Shown piece by piece: positions 18,306-26,497 of a stretch of 35,410 nucleotides of DNA. Below the pieces are notes generated by a model. The model was given only the letters and a program-made list of their open reading frames with translations, did not search any database and had not been told where the DNA came from. Source of the DNA: Actinomycetota bacterium (GTDB taxonomy: Bacteria; Actinomycetota; Thermoleophilia; Gaiellales; Gaiellaceae); contig CANFDS010000012.1 in the NCBI GenBank assembly GCA_947445525.1, positions 1-35,410 on the forward strand. Reading direction: 5' to 3'. Numbering within the stretch: the stretch's first letter is position 1; every line of letters starts with the position of its first letter. The position numbers and the translations under genes were made by a program.

Positions 18306-18721
18306 CCGCCGGAAGGCCCGCCGCCCCTGCCCCCGGCGCCGCCACGGCCGCCGCCCGCGCCGCCGCCCGCGCCGCGGTCGAGAGCTTCGCGCGCCTGCAC
18401 GCCGCCGGCGACGCCACCGGCTGCGCCGGCCTGCTCACCCCCGGCGCCGTCATGCAGAGCACCCTCGCCGAGGGGACGGCCGACGGCCGCGACGAGGTCG
18501 AGCGCATGCTCGCCGCCGGGCTCGCCGGCTGGACGGAGCGGCGCGAGACGGTGACCGCCATGCTCGCGGACGCCGCCTCCGGCGGGATTGAGAGCGTGGT
18601 CGAGGGCAGCACCGCCGCCGGCCGTGCGGTGAGCGTCGCCGTCGTCACCGCGCTCGGCCTCGAGGGCGACCGCATCGCCTCGATCCGCGTCTACGCCGAC
18701 ACGACCCCCTTCTCCGCATGA
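18302..18721 (+). CDS. SnoaL/NTF2-fold protein 1
   Basis: A 139-aa protein from a GTG overlapping the upstream stop by 4 bp. After an Ala-rich N-terminal helix, residues about 30-139 read as an NTF2-like cone fold: [26 protein letters not shown], a middle helix, and the end strands [17 protein letters not shown]. The SnoaL/ketosteroid-isomerase superfamily covers isomerases, cyclases, hydratases and scaffolds, so the reaction is open. Its C-terminal IRVYAD segment is shared with the next gene, suggesting an old duplication. Its stop overlaps the next ATG (ATGA), giving translational coupling. Confidence 0.75.
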   Translation: MTAGRPAAPAPGAATAAARAAARAAVESFARLHAAGDATGCAGLLTPGAVMQSTLAEGTADGRDEVERMLAAGLAGWTERRETVTAMLADAASGGIESVVEGSTAAGRAVSVAVVTALGLEGDRIASIRVYADTTPFSA

Positions 18722-19089
18722 GCGTCGAGCGGGAGCTGATCGAGACGTACTTCCGCAGCGTCGGCGCCGGGGACGTCGAGGCTGTTGTCGCGTGCTTCGC
18801 CGAGGACGGCTCGTTCTGGCCGCCGCTCGCGGCCGAGCCGTTCCGCGGGCACCCGGCGATCAGGGCGTTCTTCGAGGGCCTGATCCCGCTGTTCCGCGGC
18901 CGGCACGAGGTGACGACGCGCGTCATCGTCGACGGCGACCGCGGCCTCTCCGAGCTGGTCTTCGACGCCGAGCTGGTCGACGGGCGCAGCGTGCACTTCG
19001 AGAACTGCAACACCTACGTGTTCCGCGACGGCCGCTTCGCCGAGGTGCGCGTCTACGCCGACGCGGCTGAGATGCGGCGCCAGTTCTGA
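18718..19089 (+). CDS. SnoaL/NTF2-fold protein 2
   Basis: A 123-aa SnoaL-like protein: VERELIETYFRSVGAGDVEAVVACF (helix 1), then AEDGSFWPPLAAEPFRGHPAIRAFFEGL. Strands follow with FDAELVDGRSVHFENCNTYVF and end in EVRVYADAAEMRRQF. The NCNTYVFRDGR segment is typical of the fold, where the pocket lies inside the cone. Coupled by ATGA to the previous gene, it probably forms a heterodimer with it or acts on the same intermediate. The function within the presumed sulfur pathway is inferred only from position. Confidence 0.8.
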   Translation: MSVERELIETYFRSVGAGDVEAVVACFAEDGSFWPPLAAEPFRGHPAIRAFFEGLIPLFRGRHEVTTRVIVDGDRGLSELVFDAELVDGRSVHFENCNTYVFRDGRFAEVRVYADAAEMRRQF

Positions 19090-19109
19090 GCTCGCGGCCG
19101 TCCACGGCG

Positions 19110-19115
19110 TAGGAT
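19110..19115 (+). promoter_or_regulatory. putative -10 (TAGGAT) of the second sulfurtransferase gene
   Basis: TAGGAT ends 6 nt before the ATG at 19122, in the 32-nt gap after the SnoaL pair. The last gene of the cluster could be expressed independently. Confidence 0.4.
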
Positions 19116-19121
19116 CGCGTC

Positions 19122-20000
19122 ATGCCTGCCTCCACCGACATTCTCGTCTCGACCGACTGGCTCGCCGCGCGCGCCGGCGATCCCGCACTGCTGCTGTTCG
19201 ACTGCACCGTCGGCGTCGTGCTCGGCGACAGCACCGTCAGCTACCGCAGCGGGCGCCCGCAGTACGACGCCGGCCACATTCCCGGCGCCGCCTTCGCCGA
19301 CCTGCTCGCAGGGCTCAACCACCACGACGAGGAGCACCACTGGTTCACGCTGCCGTCGGCCGACGAGTTTGCGGCCGCGGCCGGCGCGCTCGGCATCGGC
19401 GACGGGACGACGGTCGTGCTGTACGACAAGGGGCAGACCGCGTGGGCTACGCGCCTGTGGTGGCAGCTTCGCGTCAACGGGTTCGCGGCGCACGTGCTCG
19501 ACGGCGGCTTCACAAAGTGGCAGGCCGAGGGGCGTCCGGTGACGACCGAGGCCGCAGCGTTCCCCCCGGCGACGCTGACGCCGCGGCCGCGCCCCGAGCT
19601 GGTTGCGCACCTGCGGGATGTCGTCGGCGCTTCCGTGGCAGCGGGCGCGGGCGCGTGCCTGGTCAACACCGTCGGTCCGGAGCAGCATCGCGGCGTCGCC
19701 CCGATCCACGCCGGCCGGCCCGGCCACATCCCGACGAGCGCCAACGTCCCGTACGCCGCGCTGCTCGACCCGGCGACGAACGCGTACCTGCCACCGGCCG
19801 CGCTGCGCGAGCTGTTCGCGCGCGAGCTGGGTTCGGCTGGGAGCGGCGTGCCGATCATCACCTACTGCAACGCCGGCGTCGCCGCGACGAGCGCCGCGCT
19901 CGCGCTGGCAGTCGTGGGCATCGAGGACGTCGCCGTGTACGACGGCTCGCTGCACGAGTGGGCCGCCGACCCGGCGCTGCCGCTCGTCGTCGAGGCGTAG
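19122..20000 (+). CDS. two-domain rhodanese-type sulfurtransferase, copy 2
   Basis: A 292-aa paralogue of the sulfurtransferase at 16188, alike over its whole length (both open LVSTDWLA and share [17 protein letters not shown] and [10 protein letters not shown]). Domain 1 again lacks a catalytic Cys (Asp102 in YDKGQTAWATR). The domain-2 active loop starts at Cys249 and reads CNAGVAAT, against CGGAIAAS in copy 1. The two copies probably differ in donor or acceptor, because this loop shapes specificity. It closes the plus-strand cluster and converges on pabC. Confidence 0.88.
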   Translation: MPASTDILVSTDWLAARAGDPALLLFDCTVGVVLGDSTVSYRSGRPQYDAGHIPGAAFADLLAGLNHHDEEHHWFTLPSADEFAAAAGALGIGDGTTVVLYDKGQTAWATRLWWQLRVNGFAAHVLDGGFTKWQAEGRPVTTEAAAFPPATLTPRPRPELVAHLRDVVGASVAAGAGACLVNTVGPEQHRGVAPIHAGRPGHIPTSANVPYAALLDPATNAYLPPAALRELFARELGSAGSGVPIITYCNAGVAATSAALALAVVGIEDVAVYDGSLHEWAADPALPLVVEA

Positions 20001-20018
20001 GCGGCGGCTCGACGGGGC

Positions 20019-20873
20019 TCAGGCGCCCGCGGCCCGCCGCAGCGCCGCCTGCAGCGCCCGTGCCCCCTCGCCCGGCCGCCCGTCGCCGAGCGGCTGCCCG
20101 TCGAGCTGGACGATCGGGACGATCTCGCGGATCGACGACGACGTGAACGCCTCGTCCGCAGCAGCCAGCTCGGCCAGCGTGAAGCGCCCCTCGACGACCT
20201 CGAAGCCGGCCTCCGGGGCCAGCTCGATCACCGTGGCGCGCGTCACCCCGGCGAGGATGCCGAGCTCGAGCGACGGCGTGTAGAGCGTGCCGCCGGTACG
20301 CCACCAGACGTTGGTGACGGGCCCCTCCAGCACGATGTGGTCGGCGGTGGTGAAGACGGCGTCGTCGCCGCCGCGGGCCTTCGCCTCCTTCTCGGCCGAC
20401 ATGTTGACGGCATAGCTCGTCGACTTCACCCCGCCCAGCAGCCAGGGCGCCGCGATGCGCACGGCGGCCTCCGGCCCGAGGATCAGCGAGATCACCCGCA
20501 GGCCGCGCACGCGGAGCTCGTCGAAGTGCGTCGGCAGTGCCGAGACGAGGGCGAACAGGTGGCCGCGCGCGTCGTCCTCGCGACCGGGCGTCGCGAACAG
20601 CCGGAGCACCGCGTCGGGGGTCGCCGCCGCGGCCAGCGCCTGCACCACCGTCTCCTCGATCTCGGCGGCGGTGGGCAGCGGCAGGTCGAGACGCGCCGCC
20701 GACTCGGCCATCCGCGCAACGTGCGGGCCGAGCTTGAACGGGCGGCCGCCGTAGACGCGCACGGTCTCGAACACGCCACGTCCGCGCAGCAGCGCCTGGT
20801 CGTCGACGTGCAGCAACGGCTCCTGGGGGTCGACGACCCCGCGGCCCTGAACGGCGACGGCGAGCAGGCTCAT
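20019..20873 (-). CDS. pabC: aminodeoxychorismate lyase (class IV PLP enzyme, PabC-like)
   Basis: A 284-aa fold-type IV PLP enzyme. The start region has LLRGRGVFETVRVYGG (residues 28-43). The PLP lysine is Lys150 in GGVKSTSYAVNMSAEKEA, and EGPVTNVWW (from residue 183) is the cofactor-binding segment. D-amino-acid and branched-chain aminotransferases share this fold. The assignment as the lyase that makes p-aminobenzoate and pyruvate from aminodeoxychorismate rests on its ATGA overlap with pabB. Cytoplasmic, folate pathway. Confidence 0.82.
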   Translation of the reverse strand: MSLLAVAVQGRGVVDPQEPLLHVDDQALLRGRGVFETVRVYGGRPFKLGPHVARMAESAARLDLPLPTAAEIEETVVQALAAAATPDAVLRLFATPGREDDARGHLFALVSALPTHFDELRVRGLRVISLILGPEAAVRIAAPWLLGGVKSTSYAVNMSAEKEAKARGGDDAVFTTADHIVLEGPVTNVWWRTGGTLYTPSLELGILAGVTRATVIELAPEAGFEVVEGRFTLAELAAADEAFTSSSIREIVPIVQLDGQPLGDGRPGEGARALQAALRRAAGA

Positions 20874-21958
20874 GCAAAGGCTCCTTCTTCGATGGGGGCG
20901 CCGATCGCCCGGCAAAGTGGCCGCGCCTTGACCCAGGACTCCTCGATCTCGTCGGCGGGGACGGAGTCCCAGACGATGCCGCCGCCCACCCACAGGTGGA
21001 TGCGGCCGTCGGCGACGGCGAAGGTGCGGATGGTGAGCGCAAGGTCGAGGTCGCCGTTGGGGTGCAACGTGCCGATCGCGCCCATCGAGGCGCCACGGCC
21101 GACGGGCTCGAGCGCGGCGATGATGTCGAGGGCGGCGATCTTCGGCGCCCCGGTGACCGAGCCGCCCGGGAAGGTCGCCTCGAGCAGGTCGGCGAGGCCG
21201 ACCCCGGGCCGCAGCCGGCCCTCGACGGTCGAGACCAGGTGCGACACCCCGGCCAGCTCGCGCTGCGCCATCAGCTCGGGCCAGCACACCGAGCCGGGCT
21301 CGCATACGCGCGAGAGGTCGTTGCGCTCGAGGTCGACGATCATCATGTGCTCTGCCCCATCCTTCTCCGCACCGCGCAGGCCCTCCTCCTCGCCGGTGGG
21401 CCGGGTGCCCTTGATCGGCAGCGTCCACACCCGGTCACCGCGTCGGCGCAGGAAGACCTCGGGCGAGGCCGAGACGACGGCCCAGCCGTCGCCGGCGAGC
21501 GGGCGGGGGCAGAGCGGGCGCAGGCGCGCAAGCGCCGCCGCGAGCCCGGCCGGGTCGCCGTCGAATGGCGCCGACAGGTGCTGGACGAGGTTCACCTGGT
21601 AGACATCGCCGCGACGGATCGCCGCCCGCACCTCGGCGATCGCGGCTGCGTAGCCGGCGTCCGTCCAGCTTCGCCGCCAGGCGCCGATGGTGAAGGGAGG
21701 GGCGCCGGTCGCCGCGGTTCCCCCAGCCGTCGCCGGCCCCGCGTTCACGCCACTACGGATGCGGCACGCCGCGAGCGGCAGCTCCCGACATGGCTCCGGC
21801 GGCGCCTGTCCACCCGCCCGCCGCAGAGGATCGGCCAGCCCGTAGCCGAAGTAGAGATCCGCGACACGGCTGCTCGTCGCGGCGTCGAAGAAGCCCTCCG
21901 CCCAGAGGTACGCCTCGACGGCGGCAAACGCGCCGGCCGGATCTCTCAGCTCAAGCAT
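20870..21958 (-). CDS. pabB: aminodeoxychorismate synthase component I (PabB)
   Basis: A 362-aa chorismate-binding enzyme that aminates chorismate for p-aminobenzoate and folate synthesis. Lys183 in PIKGTRPTG is the nucleophilic Lys that marks PabB (anthranilate synthase has Ala there). Other core motifs are VDLERNDLSRVC, ATFPGGSVTGAPK and the final WVGGGIVWDS. It is short: the usual N-terminal domain is reduced, as in other compact PabB proteins. No glutaminase (pabA) gene is in the window. TAGCGT on the minus strand ends 6 nt before the ATG. That ATG overlaps, on the other strand, the first codon of the divergent secreted-protein gene. Confidence 0.92.
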   Translation of the reverse strand: MLELRDPAGAFAAVEAYLWAEGFFDAATSSRVADLYFGYGLADPLRRAGGQAPPEPCRELPLAACRIRSGVNAGPATAGGTAATGAPPFTIGAWRRSWTDAGYAAAIAEVRAAIRRGDVYQVNLVQHLSAPFDGDPAGLAAALARLRPLCPRPLAGDGWAVVSASPEVFLRRRGDRVWTLPIKGTRPTGEEEGLRGAEKDGAEHMMIVDLERNDLSRVCEPGSVCWPELMAQRELAGVSHLVSTVEGRLRPGVGLADLLEATFPGGSVTGAPKIAALDIIAALEPVGRGASMGAIGTLHPNGDLDLALTIRTFAVADGRIHLWVGGGIVWDSVPADEIEESWVKARPLCRAIGAPIEEGAFA

Positions 21959-23918
21959 GACGACACGCTACCGTCTACCCCCTCGAACGCTGCCGCCGCA
22001 GCCCCTGCCCGGCCGCCGCAGACGGGCCGCGAGACACGCGCTCGTCACCGTGGTCCTGGCCTTCGCGGCGGTCTCGCTCGCTCCGCTCGCGCACACCGAC
22101 ACCCGCGGCGCGACCATCGCCGTGACGTCTGCTGTCTTCTCGCCCCTGCGCGGCTCGATCCAGATCGACGCAGCGGTGCGGACCGCCGCGCCGATCGGCC
22201 TCCAGGTGGTCTCAGCGCAGGGCGACCTGCTGGGTTGGCTCGCGCCCGAGACCCGGCGCAGGACGCTGCATCTGGCCTGGCGCGGCGAGCTGGGCGGCCG
22301 GCGGCTTCACGACGGCGCCTACCTTCTCCGGCTCGTCTCGCACGGCAAGCGCCTGACGGACACCGGCTTCTCGGTGGACACGACCGCGCCCACGCTCGCG
22401 AAACTGAAGGTCGAGAACGGCGGCGCCCCGTTCCTCGGCGACCGGCCGCTGCTGGCGACCGTCACCCCGAACGGCGACGGCCTCCGTGATCGCGCGGTCA
22501 TCCGCTTCACCCTCTCCGAGCCGGCCACGCTCCTATTCGAGGCGAACCGCACCTCACGGTCGCTCGAGACGGTGTTCAACCAGCGGCTGCAGCTGCCCGC
22601 CGGCCCGGGCGCGATCGAGTGGACGCCGCCCGCCGATCTCGGCCCGCGCACGTATCTGCTGCGCTTCACGCTCGTCGACGATGCCGGCAACCGCCGCGTC
22701 GTGGGTCGGGCGACCGCCGGGCTAAGGGGCAGCTCCGGCCCGGTGGTGCGGGTCCAGAGCGTCGACGCAACGTTCGCGCACGCAAGCTACGCGGCGGGCG
22801 ACACCGCAGTCCTCCAGGTCTCGAGCGATGCCCCGTCGCTACAGGTGCAGCTGTTCCGGTCGGGCCCGGAGCTCGGCGACACCCCGGCCGACAACATCCT
22901 GCGGGGCATCGCCGTCGGCGGGGCGACGACCCACGACTGGCGCACGTCGCGCAACGCGCCGGGGAGCGTAACCCTCCGGCTCGGCGACCTGCCCAGCGGC
23001 GTCTACTTCGCTCAGCTCACGGCCTCCGACGGCCGCATCGGCTATGCCCCGTTCGTCGTGCGGCCCAGCCGTCTCGGCGGCCACCGGGTGGCGGTCGTCA
23101 TGCCGACGAACACCTGGCAGGCGTACAACTTCTACGACGCGAGCGGCGACGGCTGGGGCGACACCTGGTACGCGGGCGGCCCGGCGCCGGTCGTCCAGCT
23201 CGACCGACCGTTCCTGCGCCGCGGCGTCCCTCCGTACTTCCGCCGCTATGACCGTCCGTTCCTGCACTGGCTCGCGGTCAACGGCCACGAGGTAGACGTC
23301 CTCACCGACGACGAGCTCGAGACTGCTTCCGCGAGCGCCCTCGCCGTCGCCTACGACCTGATCGTCTTCCCGGGTCACCACGAGTACGTGACCGACGCCG
23401 AGTTCGCGGCGGTCACGGGCTATCGCAACCTTGGCGGCAATCTCGCCTTCCTGTCGGCGAACAACTTCTTCTGGCGTGTCGAGCGCGACGGCAGCTCGAT
23501 GCGCCGCACCCGGCAGTGGCGCGATCTCAGCAAGCCCGAGGCGGCGTTGATCGGTGTGCAGTACCGCGGCAACGACGACGGTGCCCGCCAGGCGCCTTTC
23601 ATCGTGCGCAACACGACGGCCACGCCGTGGCTGTGGGAGGAGACCGATCTGACGGTCGGCTCGAAGCTCGGCGCCGACATCGGCGGCTACGGCACCGAGA
23701 TCGACGGGACGGCGCCGTCGTCGCCTCCTGGCATCGTCGTGCTCGCCGAGGTGCCCGACCTGTTCGGCCCCGGCAAGACGGCGCAGATGACGTACTACGA
23801 GACGGCGGCAGGCGCGAAGGTGTTCGCGGCAGGAACGCTCGACTTCAGCGGCTCGGTGCTGGGCCAGCCCCAGAGCCGGTTGCTGCAGAACCTGTGGGCC
23901 CGGCTGTCGCTGCCGTAG
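21957..23918 (+). CDS. exported protein with Ig-like region and N,N-dimethylformamidase-type C-terminal domain
   Basis: A 653-aa protein. A basic n-region (GRRRRAARHA) and hydrophobic segment (residues about 27-46) form a signal peptide or anchor. Residues about 50-240 hold beta domains, including a FlgD-like Ig repeat (TVTPNGDGLRDRAVIRFTLS). A further beta domain follows, up to about residue 370. From there HRVAVVMPTNTWQAYNFYD opens a domain of the N,N-dimethylformamidase large-subunit C-terminal type, with YDLIVFPGHHEYVT and LGGNLAFLSANNFFWRV. In known enzymes that domain hydrolyses amides; here the substrate is unknown and it may be only structural. A start at GTG 22050 would remove the n-region, so 21957 is kept although it overlaps pabB's start codon. 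Confidence 0.78.
   Translation: MTTRYRLPPRTLPPQPLPGRRRRAARHALVTVVLAFAAVSLAPLAHTDTRGATIAVTSAVFSPLRGSIQIDAAVRTAAPIGLQVVSAQGDLLGWLAPETRRRTLHLAWRGELGGRRLHDGAYLLRLVSHGKRLTDTGFSVDTTAPTLAKLKVENGGAPFLGDRPLLATVTPNGDGLRDRAVIRFTLSEPATLLFEANRTSRSLETVFNQRLQLPAGPGAIEWTPPADLGPRTYLLRFTLVDDAGNRRVVGRATAGLRGSSGPVVRVQSVDATFAHASYAAGDTAVLQVSSDAPSLQVQLFRSGPELGDTPADNILRGIAVGGATTHDWRTSRNAPGSVTLRLGDLPSGVYFAQLTASDGRIGYAPFVVRPSRLGGHRVAVVMPTNTWQAYNFYDASGDGWGDTWYAGGPAPVVQLDRPFLRRGVPPYFRRYDRPFLHWLAVNGHEVDVLTDDELETASASALAVAYDLIVFPGHHEYVTDAEFAAVTGYRNLGGNLAFLSANNFFWRVERDGSSMRRTRQWRDLSKPEAALIGVQYRGNDDGARQAPFIVRNTTATPWLWEETDLTVGSKLGADIGGYGTEIDGTAPSSPPGIVVLAEVPDLFGPGKTAQMTYYETAAGAKVFAAGTLDFSGSVLGQPQSRLLQNLWARLSLP
21965..21970 (-). 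promoter_or_regulatory. putative -10 (TAGCGT) of pabB
   Basis: TAGCGT on the minus strand ends 6 nt before the pabB ATG. It lies inside the first codons of the divergent secreted-protein gene. Confidence 0.4.
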
Positions 23919-23932
23919 GGACGCGGCGCACC

Positions 23933-24526
23933 TCAGCCCAGCCCGAGCTCCGACCGGTACGAGCGCCGGTACGCCCGCTTCGCCTTCTCGATGGTGCTGA
24001 CGTAATGCCGCGTCTCGGCGAAGTGGATGCCGCCGCCGCTCGCGAGCCACGCGTCGACGTTCGTCTGCCCGGCGTTGTAGGCGGCCAGCGCGGTCTGCTC
24101 GTCGCCGTACTTGTCGAGCAGGTGACGGAGGTACCAGGAGCCGTAGCGGATGTTGAGCTCGGGGTCGTAGAGGTCACCGTCGCGGAAGCCGACGCCACCG
24201 GTGCGCGTCGCGATGCCGCGCGCCGTGCTGGGCAGCAGCTGCATCAGCCCGACGGCGCCTGCACCAGACACCACGCTCGGCCTGAACCTGCTCTCCTGGT
24301 AGATCACCGCCGCCAGGAGCGCTGGGTCGAGCCGGTAGTTCCGGGCATGGCCACGCACGATCGCCTGGTAGTGGAGCGGGTAGCGGAGCCGCTCGAGCAC
24401 GCGGTTGGGCGTGCCCTGGAGGGCGATCAGCGTGACCGCAGCAATGCCCGCCAGCGCGGCGATCAGGACGAGGAGGCGGAGGCGCCTGCGCGCCCGCGAA
24501 GCTCGGCGAGCACGCCGATGACCCAT
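23933..24526 (-). CDS. lytic transglycosylase (Slt-type), membrane-anchored
   Basis: A 197-aa protein from ATG 24526. An Arg-rich n-region (MGHRRARRASRARRRLR) is followed by a transmembrane anchor (residues 18-36) and an SLT domain (about 55-185) that cuts peptidoglycan glycan strands outside the membrane. Catalytic Glu78 lies in YQESRFRP. Family motifs GAVGLMQLLPSTA and ALAAYNAG (residues 147-153) are present. Its start overlaps the 3' end of coaE by 64 bp in another frame. No later in-frame start would keep the anchor, so the overlap is probably real and the two genes share a transcript. Confidence 0.9.
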   Translation of the reverse strand: MGHRRARRASRARRRLRLLVLIAALAGIAAVTLIALQGTPNRVLERLRYPLHYQAIVRGHARNYRLDPALLAAVIYQESRFRPSVVSGAGAVGLMQLLPSTARGIATRTGGVGFRDGDLYDPELNIRYGSWYLRHLLDKYGDEQTALAAYNAGQTNVDAWLASGGGIHFAETRHYVSTIEKAKRAYRRSYRSELGLG

Positions 24527-25068
24527 CTGTCGAGCTCCTTCAGCGAGCCCTCGTTGACGTACGCGAAGTCCGCGCGCCGCACCTTCTCCTCGTCGGCGAT
24601 CAGCCGGCTCTCGCGGCCATCCGACCGCACCTGCGTCCGGCCCCAGCGCGTCTCGACCGGCGCCGTGATCACCACGACTGCGTCGAACAGCCGGTCGGCC
24701 TCGACCTCGTACAGCAGCGGCACCTCTGTCACGCAGATGCTCGGGTGCTTCGGTTCCGCTGCCAGTTCCTCGCGCCATCTCAGATAGGCGAGTTCCACAC
24801 GCGGGTGGAGGAGTCCTTCGAGCCACGCCAGCTCGGCGGGATCGCTGAACACGATGTCGGCGATGGCGGGGCGGAACACCTGGCCGATGTCGTCGAACAC
24901 CCTTTCGCCCCAGCGCTCGCGCAGCGCGGCCTTGACGGCCTCGTCGCCGCGGAGCATGGCGTGGACGATCTCGTCGGACGAGATCGTCGCAGCGCCATGC
25001 TTCGCAAACGCCTTCAGCGCCTCGCTCTTGCCGGCGCCGATACCGCCGGTGACCGCGACGTTGAGCAG
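24463..25068 (-). CDS. coaE: dephospho-CoA kinase (CoaE), apparent CTG start
   Basis: A 201-aa P-loop kinase that makes the last step of coenzyme A synthesis, phosphorylating the ribose 3'-OH of dephospho-CoA. The family N-terminus is complete: LNVAVTGGIGAGKSEALKAF (Walker A GGIGAGKS), then SDEIVHAML. Later features are VTEVPLLYE, VVITAPVETRWGR and the lid region with VRSDGRESR. The start is odd. Upstream of Walker A the frame reads TAG-CCC-GCC-CTG-CTC-AAC, where the TAG is the stop of rpsA. No ATG, GTG or TTG exists before Walker A. CTG at 25068 gives the expected length. An ATG at 24957 would delete the P-loop and is rejected. Confidence 0.88.
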   Translation of the reverse strand: MLNVAVTGGIGAGKSEALKAFAKHGAATISSDEIVHAMLRGDEAVKAALRERWGERVFDDIGQVFRPAIADIVFSDPAELAWLEGLLHPRVELAYLRWREELAAEPKHPSICVTEVPLLYEVEADRLFDAVVVITAPVETRWGRTQVRSDGRESRLIADEEKVRRADFAYVNEGSLKELDRWVIGVLAELRGRAGASASSS

Positions 25069-25074
25069 GGCGGG

Positions 25075-26421
25075 CTAGGAGTTCTCGGCCGCTGCCTCGG
25101 CCGCAGCCGACGCCTGGGCCTCGGCAAACGCCTCGGCAATGGCACCCGACGGTGCCGCCGGCTGCTGGGGCGGACGGGACTGCGCGGGCCGCGGATTTGC
25201 CCGCGGGGCCGGCCGCGGCGGGGCAGGCCGTGCAGCCTCCTGCTCGCCGAACACCTCTTCCGAGAGGCCGATCGCGGTCGCGATCGACTCCGGATCGTCG
25301 TCGACATCGCCGGAGACACGCTTCAGCGAGAGCGAGAGCCGGCGGCGCTCGCCGTCGATCTCGATGATCTTGGCCTGCACCTCGTCGCCCTGCGAAACGA
25401 CCTCGCGCGGGTTCTCGACATGGTGCTGCGCGAGCTCGGAGATGTGGACGAGGCCCTCGACACCCGGCAGGATCTCGACGAATGCGCCGAACGTGACGAC
25501 CTTCGTGACCTTGCCGGTGACGATGTCGCCCTCGCCGTGCAGGTCGATGACCTGCTGCCACGGGTCGGTCTGCGTCTGCTTGAGACCGAGCGAGATGCGC
25601 TGGCGCTCGCGGTCGATGTCGAGCACCTTGACCTGGACGGTCTGGCCGATCTCGAGCACCTCGGACGGGTGGTTGACGTGGCTCCACGACAGCTCGGAGA
25701 TGTGGATCAGGCCGTCCATGCCGTCGAGGTCGACGAACGCGCCGAAGTCGACGATGTTGGAGATCTGACCGTCGACGACGTCGCCTGGGTTGAGCCGGTC
25801 GAGGATCGCCTGGCGCATCTCCTTGCGCTCGTCCTCGAGGACGGCACGGCGGGAGAGCACCACGTTGTTGCGCGAGCGGTTGAGCTCGATGACCTTGCAG
25901 CGGAGCTCCTGGCCGAGGAACTCGTCCAGGTCCTGCACGCGGCGGATGTCGACGAGCGAGGCGGGAAGGAAGCCGCGCACGCCGAGGTCGAGGATGAGGC
26001 CGCCCTTGACGACCTCGATGACCCGGCCGTTGACCGGGTCGCCCGACTCGGCTGCGACTTCGATGGCCTTCCAGGCCAGCTCGAAGCGCGCGCGCTTCTT
26101 CGAAAGGATGAGGCGCCCCTCGGCGTCCTCTTTGGTCATCACGAGAGCGTCGATCTCGTCGCCGACGTTCACTTCATCGGCCGGGTTGACGGAGCGGCGG
26201 ATGGAGAGCTCGGAGACGGGGATGACCCCCTCCGACTTGTAGCCGATGTCGACGAGGACCTCGTCCTTGTCGACGCGCACGACAACGCCGTGGACGACCT
26301 CACCCTCGTTGATGGTGGGGAACGCCGAGTCGTAATCGGGCTGAAGCTGCCCGTCGGGGCCGATGATCCAGACGCCTTCTTCCAGGCGTGGGTCGTTTGC
26401 GTAGATCGTTTCGTTTGTCAT
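25075..26421 (-). CDS. rpsA: 30S ribosomal protein S1
   Basis: A 448-aa S1 with four OB-fold S1 domains at about residues 37-107, 126-190, 210-279 and 297-365. The third and fourth have the classic FGAFVDL/FGAFVEI and GLIHISELSW/GLVHISELAQ segments. It helps mRNA bind the ribosome. The C-terminal 80 residues are a low-complexity Pro/Ala/Glu-rich tail, as in actinobacterial S1. TATACT on the minus strand ends 12 nt before the ATG, with no clear Shine-Dalgarno. coaE follows 6 nt after the stop and in the same frame. Confidence 0.96.
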   Translation of the reverse strand: MTNETIYANDPRLEEGVWIIGPDGQLQPDYDSAFPTINEGEVVHGVVVRVDKDEVLVDIGYKSEGVIPVSELSIRRSVNPADEVNVGDEIDALVMTKEDAEGRLILSKKRARFELAWKAIEVAAESGDPVNGRVIEVVKGGLILDLGVRGFLPASLVDIRRVQDLDEFLGQELRCKVIELNRSRNNVVLSRRAVLEDERKEMRQAILDRLNPGDVVDGQISNIVDFGAFVDLDGMDGLIHISELSWSHVNHPSEVLEIGQTVQVKVLDIDRERQRISLGLKQTQTDPWQQVIDLHGEGDIVTGKVTKVVTFGAFVEILPGVEGLVHISELAQHHVENPREVVSQGDEVQAKIIEIDGERRRLSLSLKRVSGDVDDDPESIATAIGLSEEVFGEQEAARPAPPRPAPRANPRPAQSRPPQQPAAPSGAIAEAFAEAQASAAAEAAAENS

Positions 26422-26433
26422 AGAGGACTGGGG

Positions 26434-26439
26434 AGTATA
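26434..26439 (-). promoter_or_regulatory. putative -10 (TATACT) of rpsA
   Basis: TATACT is the closest match to the sigma-70-type -10 consensus in the window. It ends 12 nt before the rpsA ATG, within the 76-nt gap after polA. Confidence 0.55.
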
Positions 26440-26497
26440 GCGGCAGACCGCGGCCTCCGAAGCCGCTTCGGCAGCGGGAATCCCGGCTTCCGGGGCG

